From Brevibacterium sanguinis (GTDB lineage: Bacteria; Actinomycetota; Actinomycetes; Actinomycetales; Brevibacteriaceae), in assembly GCF_003315415.1 (NCBI RefSeq), contig NZ_QNSB01000003.1:62001-126000 (forward strand): a stretch of DNA of 64,000 bases. Direction: 5' to 3'. The position numbers and the translations under genes are program-made. Within the stretch, counting starts at the first letter, position 1. The number at the start of each line of letters is the position of its first letter. Below, in pieces: positions 17,861-26,553 of this stretch. The notes under the pieces were generated by a model. The model made no database searches. It was not told the DNA's origin and saw nothing but the letters and a program-made list of their open reading frames with translations.

Positions 17861-19435
17861 GTGGCCGAAACGAGATACGTCGACCCCATCCACTACCCGG
17901 CGTACGCTTCCCAGCCGACCCGGGATATGCGGGCGTGGCTGCTTCTCCTCGTCACCACGGTGCTGCCCGGAGGGGTGCAGCTGCTGTTCGGGTCCCGCCG
18001 GTGGGCCAAGGTGTCCCTGCTCATCACAGCCGTCAGCTGGCTGCTCGTCCTCATCGCAGGGGTGGCGATCCTCGTCGACAGGACGGTCGTCTTCACCCTC
18101 GGCACGAACCCGATCATCCTCACCTTCCTCACGCTGTGGGTGCCGATCATCGGTCTCAACTGGCTCATCTGCCTCGTCGACTCGCTGCGCCGGATCCGGC
18201 TCGTGACGATCTCCCGGCGGGCGCGCAAGCGCTTCGTCGCCGCGTTCTGCGCCCTGCTGCTCATCGTCGTCGGCCCCCTGGCCTGGGGGACGTCGATGCT
18301 CAACAGCCAGCGCGGGCTGATGAGCGAGCTCTTCGCCTCGGGGAAGGCCGTCAAGCCCGTCGACGGCCGCTTCAACATCCTGCTCCTCGGCTCGGACGCC
18401 GGCAAGGGACGGACCGGCATCCGGCCGGACTCGATGTCACTCGTCTCCATCGACGCGAAGACGGGCCAGACCCTCATCATCGGGCTGCCGCGCAACATGC
18501 AGAACGTGCCCTTCCCCGAAGGAACCCCGCTTCACGACGTCTATCCGCAGGGCTACGACTGCGGCAGCGAATGCCTCCTCAACGCGGTGTTCCAGGAGGG
18601 GGAGAAGCATCGGGAGGAGTTCGAGAACCCGGAGACGGCGGGGGAGCAGGCGACGATGGACGCCGCCTCGGCGATCACCGGCCTCGAGACGCAGTACTAC
18701 GTCATGGTCAACCTCAAGGGTTTCGAGAAGCTCATCGACTCCCTCGGCGGGATCACCCTGGTGTCGGGCAAGCGGGTCCCGATCTCGTCGAAGATCGACC
18801 CGAGCACGGGTCGGCACGGACCGGTCAAGGGATGGATCGAACCCGGGAAGCAGAAGCTCGACGGCTACCACGCCCTGTGGTTCGCCCGCTCCCGCGAGTT
18901 CTCCAGCGATTACGAGCGCATGGTCCGGCAGCGCTGCGTGCAGACGGCGATGGTCAAGCAGCTCGATCCGGCCACCGTCCTCACCCGGTTCCAGGAGATC
19001 GCCAAGGCCACGCCGGGGGCCGTGTCGACGGACATCCCCTCGACCCAGGTCGACACCTTCGTCGATCTGGCGCTCAAGGTGAAGTCCCAGAAGATCGAGT
19101 CGCTTGACCTCACTCCTCCGCGTGTGACACCATCGCACCCGGACTTCGACGAGGCCCGAAGCCTCATCGCGGACAAGCTCGCGCAGATGTCCGAGGACGC
19201 GAAGAAGCAGAAGAGCGCCCAGGAACCCGCGGCCGGAGCCGGGGTGGGCGCGGGCGTGACGGCCGCAGGGGCGCCGGGAGCCGAGGCGTCGGTGCGCATG
19301 CAGGCGCTGGGAGCGCCGGCGGCGGCACAGGACGTGCCACAGGCGCAGGATGAGCCGGCGGTGCAGGCCCAGGGTGCGAGCGGCTCGGAGACGCCGTCGG
19401 AGGACGACACGCGATCGATCTGCTACGTCCCGTGA
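17861..19435 (+). CDS. LytR-CpsA-Psr (LCP) family glycopolymer ligase
   Basis: 524-residue membrane-anchored enzyme expected to attach arabinogalactan-like or teichoic-type polymers from a lipid carrier to peptidoglycan. Four hydrophobic segments lie in the first ~150 residues, more than the usual single anchor. The extracytoplasmic LCP domain follows: NILLLGSDAGKGRTGIRPDSMSLVS, the conserved Arg in IIGLPRNMQ, GFEKLIDSLGGI and DGYHALWFARSREF..DYERMVRQR. The last ~90 residues are Ala/Gln-rich and disordered. I chose GTG 17861 because AGAAGGAAG sits just upstream; an in-frame start 90 bp earlier lacks support. The M. tuberculosis counterpart by position is CpsA. Confidence 0.88.
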   Translation: MAETRYVDPIHYPAYASQPTRDMRAWLLLLVTTVLPGGVQLLFGSRRWAKVSLLITAVSWLLVLIAGVAILVDRTVVFTLGTNPIILTFLTLWVPIIGLNWLICLVDSLRRIRLVTISRRARKRFVAAFCALLLIVVGPLAWGTSMLNSQRGLMSELFASGKAVKPVDGRFNILLLGSDAGKGRTGIRPDSMSLVSIDAKTGQTLIIGLPRNMQNVPFPEGTPLHDVYPQGYDCGSECLLNAVFQEGEKHREEFENPETAGEQATMDAASAITGLETQYYVMVNLKGFEKLIDSLGGITLVSGKRVPISSKIDPSTGRHGPVKGWIEPGKQKLDGYHALWFARSREFSSDYERMVRQRCVQTAMVKQLDPATVLTRFQEIAKATPGAVSTDIPSTQVDTFVDLALKVKSQKIESLDLTPPRVTPSHPDFDEARSLIADKLAQMSEDAKKQKSAQEPAAGAGVGAGVTAAGAPGAEASVRMQALGAPAAAQDVPQAQDEPAVQAQGASGSETPSEDDTRSICYVP

Positions 19436-19536
19436 CGGCTGCGTGCGGAGCCGGACGAAGGCGTCCGGAAGTGACTCGGGCGTGGGTTCGCGGGAAAAGT
19501 TTCACCACGGTGTGTCCCTTGCCAACACTGGGAAGC

Positions 19537-19550
19537 ACACGCGTGTAATT
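19537..19550. promoter_or_regulatory. Shared 14-mer ACACGCGTGTAATT upstream of the amidase gene
   Basis: It contains the palindrome ACACGCGTGT followed by AATT. The identical 14-mer occurs at 28671-28684, 126 bp before whiB2. Here it lies 153 bp before the wall hydrolase start, in a locally AT-rich leader that also has a GTGTAACAATTTT tract at about 19590. Confidence 0.5.
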
Positions 19551-19689
19551 CGACTGATTTCGCTCTTGGCTAGTCTGACACGCCGAAAATGTGTAACAAT
19601 TTTGAGATGTTGGGGTTACTCACCGTCCTGCCAACGGCGAAGTGATCCTCAGGCCTGAACTTCCCTGTCTTCCTCGAAAAGGCTGAACG

Positions 19690-22428
19690 ATGAAACTCAT
19701 ACTGCCCACAGTCGCGGGCTGCGCCTCGGTCGCGCTCGTCGGCACCCTAGCGGTCACGGCACCGTCCGCCTTCGCGGCGACGGTCGAGCCGGAGGTGACC
19801 CAAGAGGCGCTGAGTGTGAGCGAAGAGGGGCTCAAAGTCCCCGGTGCTCGCGACTCCGCCGATTCCTCCGGCCAAGTCTCCAATCGGAGCGCGACGAGCA
19901 ACCTGCCCAACATCTTCAAGTCGCAGACGGCTCTCGCATCCACCCAGGTCGCCGCGGCCCCGGTCGCTGCGACGGGCACTGCCACCGTCACCCCCGCCTC
20001 GGCGAGTCTGACGGGCCCGCAGGAGTCCACGTCGCCCGCCCCCACCGAAGGCTCGACCCCGGAGGAGTCCGGTGCCGCCGAGGCGCCCACGGCGCCTGCG
20101 GAGGACGAGAAGGACTCCGCGGAGTCGAAGGACGGCGCCGAGGAGAAGTCCGACGGCGACATCTCGGGCTCGGTCCAGCAGAAGACCGAGGACGGGGTCA
20201 ACATCGCGCTGATCTCCGACGTCCTCGACGTGCCGACGAAGAACCCCAGCCTCATCGGGTTCACCTTCTCCCAGTCCCAGTCGAACATCCGCATCCAGGT
20301 GCGCATCAAGGACGAATCGGGCTGGAACAGCTGGACGACCCTCGACGAGGAGCAGGGCGAGGAATCCTCGACCGAAGGCTCCGAGCCCTTCACCGTCAAC
20401 GACGCGACGGGCGTGCAGATGCGCATCCTGGGAGATCAGGCCCCCAGCGACGCCGAGCTCGTACTCGTCGACCCGAAGCGCTCCGCTGCCGATGCCACGG
20501 CCGTGGCCGAGAACGCCCCGGTCGAGATCGACCCGCAGAGCACCGGCGCTGAGTCGGACACGGCACAGCTGCCCGCGGACCCCGGAGAAGGACAGGCGCC
20601 GGCAGACTCGGGAACCGCCGACACCGCCTCCGCACAGACCGCGGCCGCTCCCGCCGAGGCGACGGTGACCAACCAGAACTTCGTGCCGGGCTCGGCGACC
20701 GTGAGCACCGTCGCGAAGTCGAAGAAGGTGCCGAAGCCGGACATCGCCTCCCGGAAGTCGTGGGGCGCGAAGTCCTACAAGGGCAGCCCCGACTACGCGA
20801 GCAAGGTCAAGCAGGCGGTCGTCCACCACACGGCCGGCTCCAACAGCTACTCGGCCGAGGACGTGCCCTCGATCCTGCGCGGCATCCAGACGTACCACCA
20901 GAAGGGCCGCGGTTGGTCCGACGTCGGCTACAACGTCATCGCCGACAAGTACGGCCGCCTCTGGCACGCCCGCGGCGGCGACCTCGAGAAGGCCGTCGTC
21001 GGAGCCCATGTCGCCGGACACAACACCGGAACCTTCGGAATCTCGGTGCTCGGCAGCTACGGCTCGAAGGCCCCGCCGCGCAAGGCCCGTGACGCCGTGG
21101 CCTCCGCGATCGCCTGGAAGCTCTCCCTCAACGGCCTGAAGTCGAACAAGTCGACCGTCGTCGCCCACCGCGACCTGGCCGGCACCGACTGCCCGGGTGA
21201 CGCCTTCTACGCCAAGATGGGCGAGATCCGCGACACCGCGGCCGGCATCCTCAAGTCGGGCGAGCTGCCCGACGACGGCGAGAAGAAGGACGAGCCGAAG
21301 GAGAAGCCGAAGCCGAAGACCTCGATCGAAAGGTACGCCGAGGCGCACGCGAAGGAACTCGGCAAGGCCACGAGCGGCGAGTACGACGTCAAGGGCATCG
21401 AGGGCGGCAAGGCCCGCAACTACGAGAAGGGCGTCGTCTACTGGTCCAAGAAGACCGGCGCATACCACCTCAGCGGCGGCATCGCCAAGGCGTACAAGGG
21501 TGACGTCGTCTCCATGCTCGGCCTGCCGATCGGCAACGAGAAGGGCGGCCTGAAGAACGGCGGCACCTATCAGTCGTTCGCCAAGGGAGCGATCCACTGG
21601 TCGAAGTCGACAGGCGCCCACGCCACCAGCGGGGTTCTGCTCGGGTACTGGAAGTCGAAGGGCTACGAGAAGGGCCACCTCGGCTACCCGAAGTCGAACC
21701 CCGTCTACAAGGACGGGCGCGGCGAGCAGCTCTTCGAGGGCGCTCGGATCGTCTGGGCGGAGGGCTACGGGACCACCGAGTTCTCACCCAAGGGGACCAT
21801 CGCACCGGGAGCGTTGGACGCCAACGCTCCCGGCGATGCCGGCTCTGCTCCACCAGGAGACAAGGCCGCAGATGGCGGTTCGGCTGCAGACTCCGGGGAA
21901 GGTTCTGCAGACGACTCCACCGCCGACGCTGACGGCAGCGAGAAGCCGAAGGACGACAAGCCCAAGGACAAGCCCAAGGACGACAAGTCGAAGGACAAGC
22001 CCAAGGACGACAAGTCCAAGGACAAGTCGAAGGACAAGCCCAAGGACAAGCCGTCGAAGGACGAGCAGATCCAGGCTCAGCGCGACGCCATCATCAAGGA
22101 GGCGAAGAAGCACCTCGGCGTGAAGTACGTCTGGGGCGGCACCTCGCCGAAGAAGGGCTGGGACTGCTCCGGCTACACCCAGTACGTCTACGGCAAGCAC
22201 GGCATCAAGCTGCCGCGCACGACGAGCCAGCAGCGCAAGGCCGGCAAGGAGATCGCACTCAAGGACGCCAAGCCCGGCGACCTCATCTGGGTGCCCGGGC
22301 ACATCGGGATCATCTCCGAGACCAAGGGCAAGATGTACGACGCGGGCTCGAGCCGGACGAACACCTCGAAGCGCAGCTACGAGTGGATGCTCGGCCGCGG
22401 TGCCAAGGTCATCCGAGTGATCGGCTGA
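19690..22428 (+). CDS. Secreted N-acetylmuramoyl-L-alanine amidase with LGFP repeats and NlpC/P60 domain
   Basis: 912-residue exported peptidoglycan hydrolase with two catalytic domains. A signal peptide (residues 1-30, ending PSAFAA) is followed by a Ser/Glu-rich region and a folded segment at ~160-260. Next is an Amidase_2 zinc domain (~350-510) with VVHHTAGSNSYS and VAHRDLAGTDCPGD, then LGFP-type wall-binding repeats (~555-700, such as YWSKKTGAYHLSGG). A Lys-Pro-Lys-Asp repeat spacer follows, then a C-terminal NlpC/P60 endopeptidase (~795-912) with Cys in WDCSGYTQYVYG and His in VPGHIGII. One protein could thus cut both the glycan-peptide amide bond and the stem peptide. It has its own promoter region and a strong terminator. 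Confidence 0.9.
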   Translation: MKLILPTVAGCASVALVGTLAVTAPSAFAATVEPEVTQEALSVSEEGLKVPGARDSADSSGQVSNRSATSNLPNIFKSQTALASTQVAAAPVAATGTATVTPASASLTGPQESTSPAPTEGSTPEESGAAEAPTAPAEDEKDSAESKDGAEEKSDGDISGSVQQKTEDGVNIALISDVLDVPTKNPSLIGFTFSQSQSNIRIQVRIKDESGWNSWTTLDEEQGEESSTEGSEPFTVNDATGVQMRILGDQAPSDAELVLVDPKRSAADATAVAENAPVEIDPQSTGAESDTAQLPADPGEGQAPADSGTADTASAQTAAAPAEATVTNQNFVPGSATVSTVAKSKKVPKPDIASRKSWGAKSYKGSPDYASKVKQAVVHHTAGSNSYSAEDVPSILRGIQTYHQKGRGWSDVGYNVIADKYGRLWHARGGDLEKAVVGAHVAGHNTGTFGISVLGSYGSKAPPRKARDAVASAIAWKLSLNGLKSNKSTVVAHRDLAGTDCPGDAFYAKMGEIRDTAAGILKSGELPDDGEKKDEPKEKPKPKTSIERYAEAHAKELGKATSGEYDVKGIEGGKARNYEKGVVYWSKKTGAYHLSGGIAKAYKGDVVSMLGLPIGNEKGGLKNGGTYQSFAKGAIHWSKSTGAHATSGVLLGYWKSKGYEKGHLGYPKSNPVYKDGRGEQLFEGARIVWAEGYGTTEFSPKGTIAPGALDANAPGDAGSAPPGDKAADGGSAADSGEGSADDSTADADGSEKPKDDKPKDKPKDDKSKDKPKDDKSKDKSKDKPKDKPSKDEQIQAQRDAIIKEAKKHLGVKYVWGGTSPKKGWDCSGYTQYVYGKHGIKLPRTTSQQRKAGKEIALKDAKPGDLIWVPGHIGIISETKGKMYDAGSSRTNTSKRSYEWMLGRGAKVIRVIG
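21945..22060 (+). repeat. KPKD/KSKD-coding degenerate repeat inside the hydrolase gene
   Basis: About nine short units built on aag-ccc/tcg-aag-gac encode a charged Lys/Asp linker between the LGFP region and the NlpC/P60 domain. It is a likely length-variable hinge. Confidence 0.85.
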
Positions 22429-22462
22429 GAAGCCATGTGATCGGCGGACCCGAATCCGCCGG

Positions 22463-22520
22463 ACGGTGCCCCGTCTCCGTCACCCACAGCACTGCCGTGG
22501 GTGGGGAGGCGGGGCACCGT
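22463..22520 (+). terminator. Strong terminator hairpin after the hydrolase gene
   Basis: An 11-bp perfect outer stem (22463-22473 with 22510-22520) continues into a 5-bp segment and a 7-bp inner stem (CACCCAC/GTGGGTG) around a 9-nt loop. It starts 35 bp after the stop codon. Confidence 0.8.
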
Positions 22521-22581
22521 CGTTGGTGGACACGGGGCGGTCCGCGCGCATCTCGGCCCAGGTCACGGGCGTGAACTCAGT

Positions 22582-24009
22582 GTGACAAGTTCTGAACAAT
22601 CGGTGAAGGTGGAGCAAAATGCCACGATCCCGGCAGTCGGACGCGCTACGGTGGATGGACAGACACCCGTCCACCCGAAGGGGCCCACGACATTGCGCCG
22701 ATTGCACAACACAGTCAAGAACTTTGATTGGGGCAGCACGGACGCGATTCCGGCGATTCTGGGAACCGTGCCCGATGGCACGCCCTGCGCCGAGCTGTGG
22801 CTCGGAGCCCACCCGCTGAGCCCCTCCCGCCTGGCCGTGCAGTCCGACCGTCCATCGGCCACGGACTCCGGCTACCGGCATCTCGGCTCCGCGTCGGCGA
22901 CGCGCACGGCCACCGAGGCGACGCAGCAGACCGGGCCCAACCTCATCGAGTACCTCGCCGCGGACCCCGAAGGACTGCTCGGCCGGGACTCCGTCGAGGC
23001 CTTCGGGCCACGGCTGCCATTCCTGCTCAAGGTCCTCTCGGCCAGGAGGGCCCTGTCGATCCAGGTCCACCCCAACCCCGAGCAGGCCGCGGCCGGATTC
23101 GCCCGCGAGGAGGCGGACGGACCGGACCTCGACTCCCCGGACCGCAACTACAAGGACCCCTCCGCCAAACCCGAGCTCATCTACGCCCTCACGGAGTTCC
23201 ATGCCCTGACGGGGTTCCGGTCCCGCCGCGCCGTGCGGGCGACCTTCGAGCGGTTCCTCTCGCTTCCCCTGACCTCGCAGGCGCTGGACTTCCTCGGCGA
23301 GGTGCTGCAGTCCCTGAAGGCCCTCGGCGAGGGCCGGGCCTTCTCGCGGACGGTGGAGCTCGTCCTCAGCGATCCGCGCGCCCCGCTCTTCGTCGACGAG
23401 CTCACGACCCATGACCTCGGCGATCTCCCGACGGACGATGTCGGTCGCATGGGCAGTGCCGTCGACCCGATCGAGACCCTGCGTGAGCTCGTCGCCGACT
23501 TCCCCGGCGACCCGGGGGTCCTCGTCGCGCTCATGCTCACTCGCACCCACCTCGAGCCCGGCCAGGCGCTGGCGATCGAGCCCGGTGTTCTCCACGCCTA
23601 TCTCAGCGGCACCGGGATCGAGATCATGGCCTCGAGCGACAACGTCCTGCGCGGAGGTCTGACCCACAAGCACGTCGACGTCGACGAGCTCGGCGCAGTG
23701 GCGAAGTTCGCAGCGGCCCCGCCGCGACGGGTCGAGCCCGACCGCGACGGCGTCTTCCGCGGGCCGGGTGAGGACTTCGCCCTGCAGGTGCTGCGCTGCC
23801 CGCGACTGACGGCGATCGAGCGCCGCGGTGCCGGCATCGTCCTCTGCACCTCGGGGACCATCACCCTGACCTCGGCCGGTTCGTCGGTGACGCTGACGCG
23901 GGGCCAGAGCGTGTTCATCGCCGCCAACGAGCCCACGGTCACCGCCGATGGTCACGGCGATCTCTTCGTCGCGACGACCGGACTGGACGCGTCACTGCCC
24001 TTCGCCTGA
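22582..24009 (+). CDS. manA: Mannose-6-phosphate isomerase, class I
   Basis: Zinc enzyme interconverting fructose-6-phosphate and mannose-6-phosphate, feeding GDP-mannose with the phosphomannomutase encoded 11 kb downstream. Type I PMI zinc/active-site elements are present: FDWGS near the start, IQVHPNPEQAA (Gln/His), KPELIYALTEFHALTGF (Glu), PGVLHAYLSGTGIEIMASSDNVLRGGLTHKHVD. The catalytic domain begins about 40 residues into the 475-residue frame, so the true start is uncertain: GTG 22582 is used, but GTG 22651 would give a more standard length. No clear ribosome binding site decides this. Confidence 0.88.
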   Translation: MTSSEQSVKVEQNATIPAVGRATVDGQTPVHPKGPTTLRRLHNTVKNFDWGSTDAIPAILGTVPDGTPCAELWLGAHPLSPSRLAVQSDRPSATDSGYRHLGSASATRTATEATQQTGPNLIEYLAADPEGLLGRDSVEAFGPRLPFLLKVLSARRALSIQVHPNPEQAAAGFAREEADGPDLDSPDRNYKDPSAKPELIYALTEFHALTGFRSRRAVRATFERFLSLPLTSQALDFLGEVLQSLKALGEGRAFSRTVELVLSDPRAPLFVDELTTHDLGDLPTDDVGRMGSAVDPIETLRELVADFPGDPGVLVALMLTRTHLEPGQALAIEPGVLHAYLSGTGIEIMASSDNVLRGGLTHKHVDVDELGAVAKFAAAPPRRVEPDRDGVFRGPGEDFALQVLRCPRLTAIERRGAGIVLCTSGTITLTSAGSSVTLTRGQSVFIAANEPTVTADGHGDLFVATTGLDASLPFA

Positions 24010-24164
24010 CCTCCGGTGCCGCGGCCGGCGGTGCGGGGTGTGAGGCAGCTGCAGGGAGTCCGGCCAGCGGGTGGTTATGGTCCTGCGGGTGCGGACAACC
24101 CGTGGTGTCAGCGCAAGAGCAGAGAACGGCGCAAGAGCAAAGCGGTGCGAACCAGAACGGCACA

Positions 24165-24207
24165 CGAGAAGAGCGGCACCGTCGAATCGACGATGCCGCT
24201 CTTCTCG
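24165..24207. terminator. Bidirectional terminator between manA and the CoA-transferase operon
   Basis: A 14-bp perfect stem (24165-24178 with 24194-24207) plus an inner CGTCG/CGACG stem. It lies between two convergent genes and can serve both strands. Confidence 0.8.
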
Positions 24208-24297
24208 CAGTCGAACTGAGGCCGGAGGCCCCACGGCCGTGCTGCAGACCCGCGCCGCGGTGCCGCAGACCAGGTCGGCCGCGCCGCGGGGGACTGC

Positions 24298-24963
24298 TCA
24301 GACGTCGGGGACGGTGATCGTGCCGACCTCGTCGGGGACGACCACCTCGGCGCCGGTCTTCTCCCTGATCTCCTCGACAGTGACTCCCGGGGCCAGCTCG
24401 ACGAGGGTGAACGCGTCGCCGCTGACGTCGAGGACCGCGAGGTCGGTGACGATGCGCTCGACGACGGCCTTGCCGGTCAACGGCAGTTCGCACACCGGCA
24501 GCAGTTTGGGCGACCCGTCCTTGGCGACATGGTCCATGATGACGATGACGCGCTTGGCACCGTGGACGAGGTCCATCGCCCCGCCCATGCCCTTGACCAT
24601 CTTGCCCGGGATCATCCAGTTCGCGATGTCCCCGTTGACCGCGACCTGCATCGCGCCGAGGATCGCGGCGTCGATCTTCCCGCCGCGGATCATGCCGAAG
24701 CTCGTCGCCGAATCGAAGTAGGAGGAGCCGGGGAGCATCGTGACGATCTCCTTGCCGGCGTTGATGAGATCGGGGTCGATCTCGTCCTCGGTGGGGTAGG
24801 GGCCGACGCCGAGCAGGCCGTTCTCCGACTGGAGCACGAGGTGCACGCCGTCGGGGAGGAAGTTCGGCACGAGGGTGGGCATGCCGATGCCGAGGTTGAC
24901 GTAGCTGCCGTCATGCAGCTCCTGGGCCGCGCGGGCGGCCATCTGGTTGCGTGTCAATGCCAT
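24298..24963 (-). CDS. scoB: 3-oxoacid CoA-transferase subunit B
   Basis: 221-residue beta subunit of a family I CoA-transferase (succinyl-CoA:3-ketoacid type) that moves CoA between succinyl-CoA and acetoacetate or 3-oxoadipate. It has [13 protein letters not shown], the catalytic glutamate Glu47 in QSENGLLG, and [17 protein letters not shown]. It lies 12 bp after subunit A on the same strand, so the heterodimer is co-expressed. Whether the substrate is acetoacetate (SCOT) or 3-oxoadipate (PcaJ) cannot be settled; no other aromatic-degradation genes are nearby, which favours ketone-body use. Confidence 0.9.
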   Translation of the reverse strand: MALTRNQMAARAAQELHDGSYVNLGIGMPTLVPNFLPDGVHLVLQSENGLLGVGPYPTEDEIDPDLINAGKEIVTMLPGSSYFDSATSFGMIRGGKIDAAILGAMQVAVNGDIANWMIPGKMVKGMGGAMDLVHGAKRVIVIMDHVAKDGSPKLLPVCELPLTGKAVVERIVTDLAVLDVSGDAFTLVELAPGVTVEEIREKTGAEVVVPDEVGTITVPDV

Positions 24964-24975
24964 GTCTGGTTCTCC

Positions 24976-25764
24976 TCAGCCCTTGTCGGCGCTCGGCTCG
25001 GTGCGGACGGTGCGTTTCTCGATCGGCTTGTCGGCGACCTGCTCGGGCGTGAGCTCGACGATCCGGTGGACGAAGATGCCCGGCAGATGGACCGCGTCGG
25101 GGTCGATCTCCCCGGGTTCGACGAGCTTCTCGACCTCAGCGATGGTGATCCGCGCCGACTGCGCGGCGGGAGGGTTGAAGTTGCGGGCCGACGAGTGGAA
25201 GACGAGATTGCCGTGACGGTCGCCGACCGCGGCCCGGACGAGGGCGTAGTCGGGGGCCAGCGACTTCTCGAGGACGTACTCCTGCTCCTCGCCGAAGGTG
25301 TCGAAGACGCGGATGTCCTTGGGCGGCGAGGACGTGACGACGTTGCCCTCCGAGTCGTACTTCCACGGGATCCCGCCCTCGGCGACCTGGGTGCCGGCGC
25401 CGGTGATCGTGTAGAACGCGGGGATCCCGGCGCCGCCGGCGCGCAGCTTCTCGGCCAGGGTTCCCTGCGGAGTGAGTTCGACCTCGAGCTCACCGGAGAG
25501 GTACTGGCGGGCGAACTCCTTGTTCTCCCCGACGTAGGAGGCGATGATGCGGCGCAGTCGGTGATTGGCCAGAAGCACTCCGAGGCCGCGTCCGTCGACG
25601 CCGGCGTTGTTGGAGATCACCTCGAGGTCCTTCGTGCCCTGATCGTCGATCGCGCGGATGAGGAATTCGGGCACGCCGACGACCCCGAAGCCGCCCACGG
25701 CGATCGAAGAGCCATCGGCGATATCGGCCACTGCCGCAGCGGCTGTGTCAACTACTTTGTCCAT
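24976..25764 (-). CDS. scoA: 3-oxoacid CoA-transferase subunit A
   Basis: 262-residue alpha subunit, with the family's GGFGVVGVPEFLIRAI CoA-binding loop near residue 28 and ITGAGTQVAEGG, partner of the adjacent scoB. Its first 13 bp overlap the end of the TIGR03089 gene. A CAGACT box 6 nt before the ATG suggests an additional leaderless promoter inside that upstream gene. The C-terminal ~25 residues are charged and extend past the usual end. Confidence 0.9.
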   Translation of the reverse strand: MDKVVDTAAAAVADIADGSSIAVGGFGVVGVPEFLIRAIDDQGTKDLEVISNNAGVDGRGLGVLLANHRLRRIIASYVGENKEFARQYLSGELEVELTPQGTLAEKLRAGGAGIPAFYTITGAGTQVAEGGIPWKYDSEGNVVTSSPPKDIRVFDTFGEEQEYVLEKSLAPDYALVRAAVGDRHGNLVFHSSARNFNPPAAQSARITIAEVEKLVEPGEIDPDAVHLPGIFVHRIVELTPEQVADKPIEKRTVRTEPSADKG

Positions 25765-26489
25765 GATCCCAGTCTGCCACGGACCTCACCGAGTTCGGCG
25801 GCGAGGTCCGCGATCCGATCCTCGTCCGCCTCGGTGGTCAGCAGGACCTCACCCCCGCCGAGGAGGTGGGGCAGCAGCCGTGACCACTCGTGAGCGCGCG
25901 GGGTCGACCGGGAGACGAGGATGCCCTGCGGGCGGGAGGCCGCGCCGGACCGGCCGGCCTCGTCCGCCGGTGTGCCCGTGTTCCCCGGCGCCGCCTCGGC
26001 GTGGGTCCAGGGGACGTCCTCGGTCCCCACCGTGAGCGTCCCGGTCGCTCCGAGGCGACGGGGCGTGACGTCGGGGTAGGCGCGGATGGCGGAGTTGACG
26101 TCGATGAAGCCCTCGTCGACCGGGGTGCTCAGGGCCAGTGCCGGAGGGTTGTAGACGAAGATCTCCTCGGCGTCGCCGAGGCGGTCGTCGCCTTCGCTGC
26201 CGAGCGGGACGAAGGCGTGGAAGTCGTCACCGGGCGCCTCGTGGCCGATGACGACCCTCCCTCCGGCGAGCAGGACGGAGAGGATCGCGACGAGCTCCCG
26301 CCAGTGGAGTCCGTTCGGCAGGGGGAGGAGAAGGGTGAAGTCCTCATCGAGTCCGTAGTCGCCGAAGAGTCCGACGCCCTTGTTCACCCAGTTGGCGATG
26401 ACGGGGCCGGTGAGGTCGAGGCGATCGTGGTCGGGTCCGCGCCAGAACAGGGCGGGGCCGCCGGTGCGGCTGATGACGGAGAGATCCAT
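25752..26489 (-). CDS. TIGR03089 family protein
   Basis: 245-residue actinobacterial protein of the TIGR03089 family, which resembles a stripped-down adenylate-forming enzyme but lacks the AMP-binding signature. The motif-like stretches TGPVIANWVNKGVGLF, LPNGLHWRELVAILSVLLAGGRV and the late GEVLLTTEAD fit. Function is unknown. In mycobacteria a homologue lies next to the LCP gene cpsA. Here it sits between the CofE-like gene and the CoA-transferase. AGGAAGG precedes the ATG. It contains no membrane segment. Confidence 0.7.
   Translation of the reverse strand: MDLSVISRTGGPALFWRGPDHDRLDLTGPVIANWVNKGVGLFGDYGLDEDFTLLLPLPNGLHWRELVAILSVLLAGGRVVIGHEAPGDDFHAFVPLGSEGDDRLGDAEEIFVYNPPALALSTPVDEGFIDVNSAIRAYPDVTPRRLGATGTLTVGTEDVPWTHAEAAPGNTGTPADEAGRSGAASRPQGILVSRSTPRAHEWSRLLPHLLGGGEVLLTTEADEDRIADLAAELGEVRGRLGSWTK
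25771..25776 (-). promoter_or_regulatory. -10-like box of scoA inside the TIGR03089 gene
   Basis: CAGACT on the minus strand followed by gggatc and the scoA ATG. The geometry matches other leaderless starts in the window. Confidence 0.4.
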
Positions 26490-26553
26490 GGGCGGACCTG
26501 CCTTCCTGGGGAGAGCGGGTTGCGTCAGTCTGGGTCGAGCGGGTGGCGTCCGC

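Noticed and set aside
21945..22060. Possible CRISPR-like or mobile repeat array
   Set aside because: The repeat is in frame, lacks spacers of constant size and encodes a Lys/Asp linker inside a single gene.
24010..24297. Small open frames between manA and the CoA-transferase operon
   Set aside because: They run through a terminator hairpin and short direct repeats; no start signals or homology are visible.
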